Source: Alcaligenaceae bacterium
GTDB lineage: Bacteria; Pseudomonadota; Gammaproteobacteria; Burkholderiales; Burkholderiaceae_B
Length of the DNA stretch: 11,272 nt
Direction: 5' to 3'
Assembly (NCBI GenBank): GCA_947380655.1
Contig: CANCRX010000100.1
Location: forward strand, 1-11,272
The first letter of the stretch is position 1. Every line of letters starts with the position of its first letter. Below, in pieces: positions 7,034 to 11,272 of this stretch. A program made the translations under genes and the position numbers. Under the pieces are notes generated by a model. It did not search any database, had not been told where the DNA came from, and was given only the letters and a program-made list of their open reading frames with translations.

Positions 7034-7688
7034 TCCGATACGATCCAAAAGCTGAGCCAGAGATCAAACCGCGTGCATGCAACTGACGAATTAAGAACTG
7101 CATTGCCTGACCCCTATGGCTGATTTTATTTTTAATTTCAGGCGAGAGTTCGGCTGCGGTACAGCGCTGGTCTGGCAAATAAAAATAGGGGTCGTAACCG
7201 AAACCATGTTCACCTCGCGGCGCATCAACTATTTCTCCAGGCCATATACATTCAGCGATAACGGGCTGTGGATCATCGGGTCTGGTAACAAGCACTAACA
7301 CAGCAACATACCAGGCTCTTCGATCCGCAACACCTTTTAAAACAGAGACAAGTTTTTTGTTGTTCGCCTCATCAGATCGCTTGCCATCAGGGTCCTGAGC
7401 GTAACGTGCGGAATGAATGCCCGGCTCACCATTGAGTGCAACAACGCAAATACCCGAATCATCCGCAACAGCGGGTAAACCTGAGAGTTGACTGGCATGG
7501 CGGGCTTTAGCCAGTGCGTTTTCAACAAAGGTGGGATGCGGTTCAGGGGCATCCGGAATGTTCAAGGAACCTTGAGAAATCAATTCAATATTTAATGGAC
7601 CAAATAATGAATTGAACTCACGCAACTTACCCGCGTTGCCAGAAGCCAGTACAACTTTATTCAGTCGATGAGTAGAGTCTGCCGTCAT
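7026..7688 (-). CDS. rdgB: XTP/dITP diphosphatase (RdgB/HAM1 family)
   Basis: Cytoplasmic house-cleaning pyrophosphatase that hydrolyses dITP, XTP and related deaminated purine nucleotides to monophosphates, keeping them out of DNA and RNA. The 220 residues are slightly longer than the usual near-200, with the extra residues in a C-terminal tail after about residue 205. Motifs: SGNAGKLREF 16-25 with substrate-binding Lys21, TFVENALAKAR 53-63 (metal-binding Glu), ADDSG 75-79 (catalytic Asp pair), PGIHSARYA 89-97, HGFGYDPYF 161-169 and KNKISHRGQA 186-195. ATG at 7688 overlaps the last base of the upstream LysR gene stop (TAATG), and the 3' end overlaps hemW. The rdgB-hemW order is common in proteobacteria. 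No strong ribosome site is seen, so translation may depend on coupling with the LysR gene. Confidence 0.95.
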   Translation of the reverse strand: MTADSTHRLNKVVLASGNAGKLREFNSLFGPLNIELISQGSLNIPDAPEPHPTFVENALAKARHASQLSGLPAVADDSGICVVALNGEPGIHSARYAQDPDGKRSDEANNKKLVSVLKGVADRRAWYVAVLVLVTRPDDPQPVIAECIWPGEIVDAPRGEHGFGYDPYFYLPDQRCTAAELSPEIKNKISHRGQAMQFLIRQLHARGLISGSAFGSYRNG

Positions 7689-8590
7689 TACATAAGCTCT
7701 GCATCAGCGATCAGCATATTCACCAACTCACGCGCAAATCCTGGTAACTGGTCAAGCTGGCGTACACAGATGTGTAGTTTTCTTTCAGCCCAGTCGTCAG
7801 AAAGCCGTACGAGCTTGATGTTTAGCCTCTGCGCATAACGTTGTGCCGCTCGCTCAGGGACTACGCCGATCCCCACATTGGCCTCAATCATTCTACAGAC
7901 CGCTTCGAAGCTGCCGACTTCAACGCGAAATCTGAAAGGATGCCCGAGATTATCGGCGGCCTGGATTAAAAATGCATGAATTGCGCTCCACTCGGAAAGA
8001 CCAACGTATTCATAACTAAGTGTATTGGCAAAGGCGACTTCTTTGAGGGAGGCTAACGCGTGTTCGTTAGGTGTGACAAGAACCAGACGGTCCTCACGGT
8101 AAGGTAAGTATTCGAGCTCCGACGCGGCAGGTCGTCCGGCAACAATTCCAATATCCGCAGATCCATCCGATACCGCTTTAATCACGAGATAGCTCAGGCG
8201 CTCTCGCAACTCTACGGTTACATCGGGATGCGAGGCAAGATAGCGACTCAGCACAGCAGGCATAAATTCAGTCATGGCCGTCGTGTTCGCGACCATCCGA
8301 ACCTGTCCTTTTATGCCTCGGGCGTATTCATGAATATCACCACGCAAATGATCAATTTGCCTGAGTACGAGTCGAGCGTGTCTGAGAAATGCTTCGCCAG
8401 AGGGCGTCAGGGTCACTCCCTGACTATTGCGGTGAAATAGTCTGGTGCCGAAGTGATCTTCGAGATTTTTAACGCGGTTACTCGCAGCGGGAAGAGATAA
8501 ATGCGATTTCTCTGCTCCACGCGTCAGGCTGCTGGCATCCCCGATATTGACGATGAGTTGTAAATCGGTCAGGTCGAAGTGATTTGCCAT
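7688..8590 (-). CDS. LysR-type transcriptional regulator
   Basis: DNA-binding regulator of 300 residues, the typical family length. A winged helix-turn-helix lies at about 6-65 (core SLTRGAEKSHLSLPAASNRV at 21-40, then FGTRLFHR 47-54), followed by a linker helix and a two-lobed effector-binding domain from about 92 (GQVRMVANTTAMTEFMPAVL near its start; VCRMIEANVGIGVVPERA near 231-248). It is transcribed divergently from the acyl-CoA dehydrogenase across 116 bp, the usual arrangement for a LysR regulator and its target, and its own stop overlaps the rdgB start (TAATG). The inducer is probably an organic acid or CoA-related metabolite of the adjacent pathway; this is inference. No clear ribosome site precedes the ATG at 8590. 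I cannot assign it to a named LysR member. Confidence 0.92.
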   Translation of the reverse strand: MANHFDLTDLQLIVNIGDASSLTRGAEKSHLSLPAASNRVKNLEDHFGTRLFHRNSQGVTLTPSGEAFLRHARLVLRQIDHLRGDIHEYARGIKGQVRMVANTTAMTEFMPAVLSRYLASHPDVTVELRERLSYLVIKAVSDGSADIGIVAGRPAASELEYLPYREDRLVLVTPNEHALASLKEVAFANTLSYEYVGLSEWSAIHAFLIQAADNLGHPFRFRVEVGSFEAVCRMIEANVGIGVVPERAAQRYAQRLNIKLVRLSDDWAERKLHICVRQLDQLPGFARELVNMLIADAELM

Positions 8591-8611
8591 GGTGTGCAGA
8601 TGATCTTAAGC

Positions 8612-8642
8612 ATTAGAAAAGCCGGGGTTAATTAAACGTCAA
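8612..8642 (-). promoter_or_regulatory. Possible sigma-70 promoter of the LysR-rdgB-hemW unit
   Basis: Minus strand TTGACG (8642-8637) and TCTAAT (8617-8612) resemble -35 and -10 boxes, five of six matches each, but with a long 19-base spacer (or 18 if TTCTAA is used). The first copy of the direct repeat covers the -35 box, which would suit autorepression. Confidence 0.35.
8624..8640 (+). repeat. Direct repeat copy 1, candidate regulator site
   Basis: GGGG, three bases, then ATTAAACGTC. It recurs at 8662-8677 as GGGG, three bases, ATTAACGTC, one A shorter. Lies in the divergent control region and overlaps the proposed LysR -35 box and the palindrome TTAATTAA. Confidence 0.4.
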
Positions 8643-8661
8643 TAGGCATTTTAGATGCTCT

Positions 8662-8677
8662 GGGGCACATTAACGTC
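8662..8677 (+). repeat. Direct repeat copy 2, candidate regulator site
   Basis: GGGG, CAC, then ATTAACGTC; the copy starts 38 bp after copy 1 and ends 29 bp before the dehydrogenase ATG, where a bound regulator could touch RNA polymerase. Sequence match is seen; regulatory role is inferred. Confidence 0.4.
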
Positions 8678-8706
8678 TGTTATTCACCCGCCATCATAAG
8701 ACAACC

Positions 8707-9867
8707 ATGAATTCCCATTCCGATCAGTATCAAGATATCCGCGACGCCATCCGTGACTTGTGCAAACAATTTCCCGATGAGTACTTCCGTAAAGTGGATG
8801 AGGTACGTGGTTACCCAGAAGATTTCGTCAACGCCCTGACACAGGCAGGCTGGATGGCCGCACTGATTCCGCAGGAGTATGGTGGCTCGGGTCTTGGTTT
8901 GACCGAAGCCTCCATCATTATGGAAGAAATCAATCGTTGTGGAGGCAACTCTGGTGCTTGCCATGGTCAGATGTACAACATGGGTACTTTGTTGCGTCAT
9001 GGTTCTGAAGCACAGAAAAACCTCTATCTGCCCAAAATCGCTGCAGGAGAACTGCGCCTGCAGTCCATGGGCGTGACAGAGCCCACCACAGGTACTGACA
9101 CAACAAAGATCAAGACAACGGCTGTCAAGAAAGGCGACAAATACGTCATTAATGGTCAAAAAGTCTGGATTTCTCGTATTCAGCACTCCGACCTGATGAT
9201 TTTGCTGGCCCGCACCACCCCGCTGGATCAAGTCACCAAAAAATCAGAAGGAATGTCGATCTTCATCGTTGATCTGAAAGAAGCGATCGGCCACGGTATG
9301 ACGGTGCGTCCGATCCTTAATATGGTCAATCATGAAACCAATGAACTGTTTTTTGATAATCTCGAAATCCCAGCGGAAAACCTGATCGGAGAAGAAGGAA
9401 AAGGCTTTAGATACATCCTTGACGGTCTGAATGCAGAGCGTGCACTGATTGCAGCGGAATGTATCGGCGATGGATACTGGTTTATCGACCGCGTCTCGGC
9501 CTATGTGAAAGATCGTATTGTTTTCGGTCGTCCGATTGGACAAAACCAGGGTGTGCAGTTTCCAATCGCGCGTGCCTATGTCAACGTCGAGGCAGCGAGC
9601 CTGATGCGCTATGAAGCTTGCCGTTTGTTTGATGCCAAACAGCCGTGCGGCACACAGGCCAATATGGCCAAATTACTCGCTGCCGATGCCTCGTGGGAAG
9701 CGGCCAATGCCTGTCTCCAATTCCACGGTGGCTTTGGTTTTGCTTGTGAATACGATGTCGAACGCAAATTCCGCGAAACGCGTCTCTATCAGGTTGCGCC
9801 GATCTCGACCAACCTTATTCTGTCTTATGTTGCCGAGCATGTACTTGGCCTGCCACGTTCTTTCTAA
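8707..9867 (+). CDS. Acyl-CoA dehydrogenase family protein lacking the C-terminal catalytic Glu
   Basis: FAD enzyme expected to form a double bond alpha-beta to an acyl-CoA thioester, passing electrons to ETF. The 386 residues are the usual length: N-terminal helical domain 1-115, middle beta domain about 116-225 with the FAD/substrate segment MGVTEPTTGTD 121-131 and INGQKVWISRIQHSD 148-162, and C-terminal helical domain from about 230 with DRIVFGRPIGQNQGVQF 269-285 and LQFHGGFGFACEYDVER 337-353. Where most members have IYEGT with the catalytic Glu, this protein has YQVAPIST at 361-368. Glu244 in LNAER occupies the helix-G position used as catalytic base by isovaleryl-CoA dehydrogenase, and may replace it. 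The ATG at 8707 is chosen for length and alignment; no clear ribosome site is seen. It lies 11 bp before the MmgE/PrpD gene, clearly one operon, and divergent from the LysR gene. The substrate is unknown; branched or dicarboxylic acyl-CoA is possible. Confidence 0.92.
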   Translation: MNSHSDQYQDIRDAIRDLCKQFPDEYFRKVDEVRGYPEDFVNALTQAGWMAALIPQEYGGSGLGLTEASIIMEEINRCGGNSGACHGQMYNMGTLLRHGSEAQKNLYLPKIAAGELRLQSMGVTEPTTGTDTTKIKTTAVKKGDKYVINGQKVWISRIQHSDLMILLARTTPLDQVTKKSEGMSIFIVDLKEAIGHGMTVRPILNMVNHETNELFFDNLEIPAENLIGEEGKGFRYILDGLNAERALIAAECIGDGYWFIDRVSAYVKDRIVFGRPIGQNQGVQFPIARAYVNVEAASLMRYEACRLFDAKQPCGTQANMAKLLAADASWEAANACLQFHGGFGFACEYDVERKFRETRLYQVAPISTNLILSYVAEHVLGLPRSF

Positions 9868-9878
9868 AGGAAATTGAC

Positions 9879-11270
9879 ATGACCGCCGTGCGTTCCACTA
9901 TCGCTCCCACCGTTTTGCATCCAAGTGCTGACCTGGCAAAGTTTGCCTCAGAACTCAAATATTCTGATATCCCTGAATCCGTTCTGAGTCGTTGTGAAGA
10001 CTTGTTGCTCGATACCATGGCGTCAATCCTGGCAGGCTCGACTGCGCGCGCGGTCAAGTCTGTCGCAAAATATGCTGAATTAATGGGACCTGCGACAGGT
10101 TCATCAGAAGACTATGTCAACCGTCGCCTGACTTCACCGCTGTTTGCAGCGATGGTCAATGCGGCCTCTGCTCACGTTGTTGAGCAAGATGACGTGCACA
10201 ACGGCTCTGTATTTCACCCCGCGGCTGTCATCTTTCCCCCTGCCATTGCTGTCGCACAAGCCATTGGTGCTTCCGGTGAAGAGTTAATCACTGCCTCAGT
10301 CGCGGGCTACGAAGCGGGCATTCGGATTGGTGAATTTCTGGGCCGCTCACATTACAAAATTTTCCATACGACAGGTACCGCAGGTACGGTGGCTGCAGCG
10401 GTCGCCGTCGGTCGCCTGCTCAAACTCAATCCTGAGCAGATGCTCAACGCGATTGGTTCTGGCGGCACGCAGGCGGCTGGACTCTGGGAGTTTTTACGCG
10501 ATGCGGCTGACTCGAAACAGCTCCATACCGCGCACGCGGCAGCCTCTGGACTCACTGCAGCTTATTTGGCGCAAGATGGCTTTACCGGTGCGCGTCGCAT
10601 CCTTGAGGGACTGCAAGGCATGGCAGCTGGAATGTCGACCGACGCCGATCCAGCCAAACTGGTTGATCGCTTAGGATCGCGCTGGGCGCTGGCTGAAACC
10701 TCGTTCAAATACCATGCTTCATGCCGCCATACACATCCCGCTGCAGACGCTTTGCAGTATGTCATGCGTGAGCATGGCCTGAAAGCTTCAGACATTGCTT
10801 CTGTCGTCACACACGTACATCAGGGAGCGATCGATGTGCTGGGTCCCGTAGTGGATCCACAGACCGTACATCAGTCGAAATTTTCAATGGGGACTGTGTT
10901 AGCTCTGATCGCCCTTCGTAATTCTGCAGATTTGGCTGGCTTCGATGCGGCACTTAACAATGCAGAGGTTGCAATTTTCCGCGATCGCGTCACGATGGCG
11001 CTCGATGAAGAGGTCGACACCGCCTACCCTCAGCGATGGATCGGTAAGGTCACGGTCACGACGAACGACGGCAGAGTGTTATCAGGCCGCGTCGATGAAC
11101 CTAAAGGCGATCCAGGTAATACGCTGTCACGCGCTGAAATAGAAGAAAAATCTCTTCGACTGGGGACCTATCTTGGTGCTGCAACACCAGCTCAGGTTCA
11201 AACTCTGATCAAAAATATCTGGAACATCAGAAAGCAAGCGAAAGTCGGTCAGCTTTTAGACGCGGCTTGA
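9879..11270 (+). CDS. MmgE/PrpD family protein (2-methylcitrate dehydratase / cis-aconitate decarboxylase superfamily)
   Basis: Member of a cofactor-free family whose known enzymes dehydrate 2-methylcitrate or decarboxylate cis-aconitate. Its 463 residues fit the family: large helical domain with EQDDVHNGSVFHP 102-114, FHTTGTAGT 162-170, DSKQLH 211-216, the KYHASCRHTHP segment 277-287, a smaller lid domain at about 290-405, and DEPKGDPGNTLSR 406-418 near the end. These carry probable active-site residues His107, His113, His163, Lys213 and His286. The DD-V-H segment differs from the DFDDT pattern I recall from characterised decarboxylases, so neither named reaction should be assumed. ATG with AAGGA (9867-9871) seven bases upstream; the ribosome site overlaps the dehydrogenase stop. 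The TGA overlaps an ATG (TGATG) at the window edge, pointing to a further operon gene. No propionate genes (prpB, prpC) are visible, so a PrpD role is not supported here. Confidence 0.92.
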   Translation: MTAVRSTIAPTVLHPSADLAKFASELKYSDIPESVLSRCEDLLLDTMASILAGSTARAVKSVAKYAELMGPATGSSEDYVNRRLTSPLFAAMVNAASAHVVEQDDVHNGSVFHPAAVIFPPAIAVAQAIGASGEELITASVAGYEAGIRIGEFLGRSHYKIFHTTGTAGTVAAAVAVGRLLKLNPEQMLNAIGSGGTQAAGLWEFLRDAADSKQLHTAHAAASGLTAAYLAQDGFTGARRILEGLQGMAAGMSTDADPAKLVDRLGSRWALAETSFKYHASCRHTHPAADALQYVMREHGLKASDIASVVTHVHQGAIDVLGPVVDPQTVHQSKFSMGTVLALIALRNSADLAGFDAALNNAEVAIFRDRVTMALDEEVDTAYPQRWIGKVTVTTNDGRVLSGRVDEPKGDPGNTLSRAEIEEKSLRLGTYLGAATPAQVQTLIKNIWNIRKQAKVGQLLDAA

Positions 11271-11272
11271 TG
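11270..11272 (+). other. Start codon of a probable next operon gene, cut by window edge
   Basis: The last bases form TGATG: the A of the MmgE/PrpD stop is the first base of an ATG. Such overlaps usually mean a translationally coupled downstream gene. Nothing of its product can be seen; a CoA-transferase or substrate transporter gene would be a typical neighbour, but this is a guess. Confidence 0.4.

Noticed and set aside
8646..8658. GCAT/ATGC dyad in the LysR-dehydrogenase gap as a LysR box
   Set aside because: Only four base pairs and it does not fit T-N11-A well; the direct repeat is the better candidate.
8680..9231. Minus-strand open frame of 183 residues opposite the acyl-CoA dehydrogenase
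   Set aside because: Fully antisense to a well-supported gene, no recognisable domain and unusual cysteine/histidine-rich composition; a shadow frame.
8707..9867. Acyl-CoA dehydrogenase as a decayed gene because the usual catalytic Glu is missing
   Set aside because: The frame is full length, flavin and substrate segments are intact, an alternative Glu is present, and I recall similar C-termini in other proteobacterial members.

Overview
The window looks like a chromosomal segment of a betaproteobacterium, most likely Burkholderiales and plausibly Alcaligenaceae with moderate GC. The basis is the glnA-ntrB-ntrC order with a sigma-54/NtrC promoter, an rdgB-hemW pair, and the style of the ferric-type ABC transporter and of the acyl-CoA dehydrogenase plus MmgE/PrpD genes. 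The assignment is made from protein character alone, not from a search.

Layout. (1) 1-1664, plus strand: the 3' part of a ferric-iron-type ABC permease, open at the left edge, overlaps by one base an ATPase that lacks the usual C-terminal TOBE domain. (2) 1606-5570, minus strand: glnA-ntrB-ntrC, the nitrogen assimilation operon. The 3' ends of ntrC and of the ATPase gene overlap by 59 bp, and the apparent intrinsic terminator of the nitrogen operon lies inside the ATPase coding sequence (1545-1589). A perfect hairpin lies between glnA and ntrB. (3) 5571-5770: a 200-bp control region with a near-consensus sigma-54 promoter and NtrC sites upstream of glnA. It is the longest gene-free stretch in the window. 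(4) 5771-8590, minus strand: a LysR-type regulator, rdgB and hemW, with overlapping ends and running toward glnA with no visible terminator. (5) 8591-8706: a divergent control region with an imperfect direct repeat. (6) 8707-11270, plus strand: an acyl-CoA dehydrogenase and an MmgE/PrpD-family protein 11 bp apart, with the start codon of a further gene overlapping the last stop at the right edge. No gene-free stretch exceeds 200 bp. I saw no tRNA, rRNA, IS element or CRISPR array.

How the genes work together. NtrB (sensor kinase) and NtrC (sigma-54 activator) should switch on their own operon, including glutamine synthetase, when nitrogen is short. The synthetase keeps the tyrosine used for adenylylation control. 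RdgB and HemW are housekeeping proteins (nucleotide-pool cleaning; heme handling), here translationally linked to a LysR regulator. That regulator stands back to back with the dehydrogenase and MmgE/PrpD genes and is the natural candidate to control them. These two enzymes look like part of an organic-acid or acyl-CoA catabolic pathway whose substrate I cannot name. The least ordinary points are the dehydrogenase, which lacks the usual C-terminal catalytic glutamate but has one at the alternative helix-G site, and the compact tail-to-tail junction with its embedded terminator.
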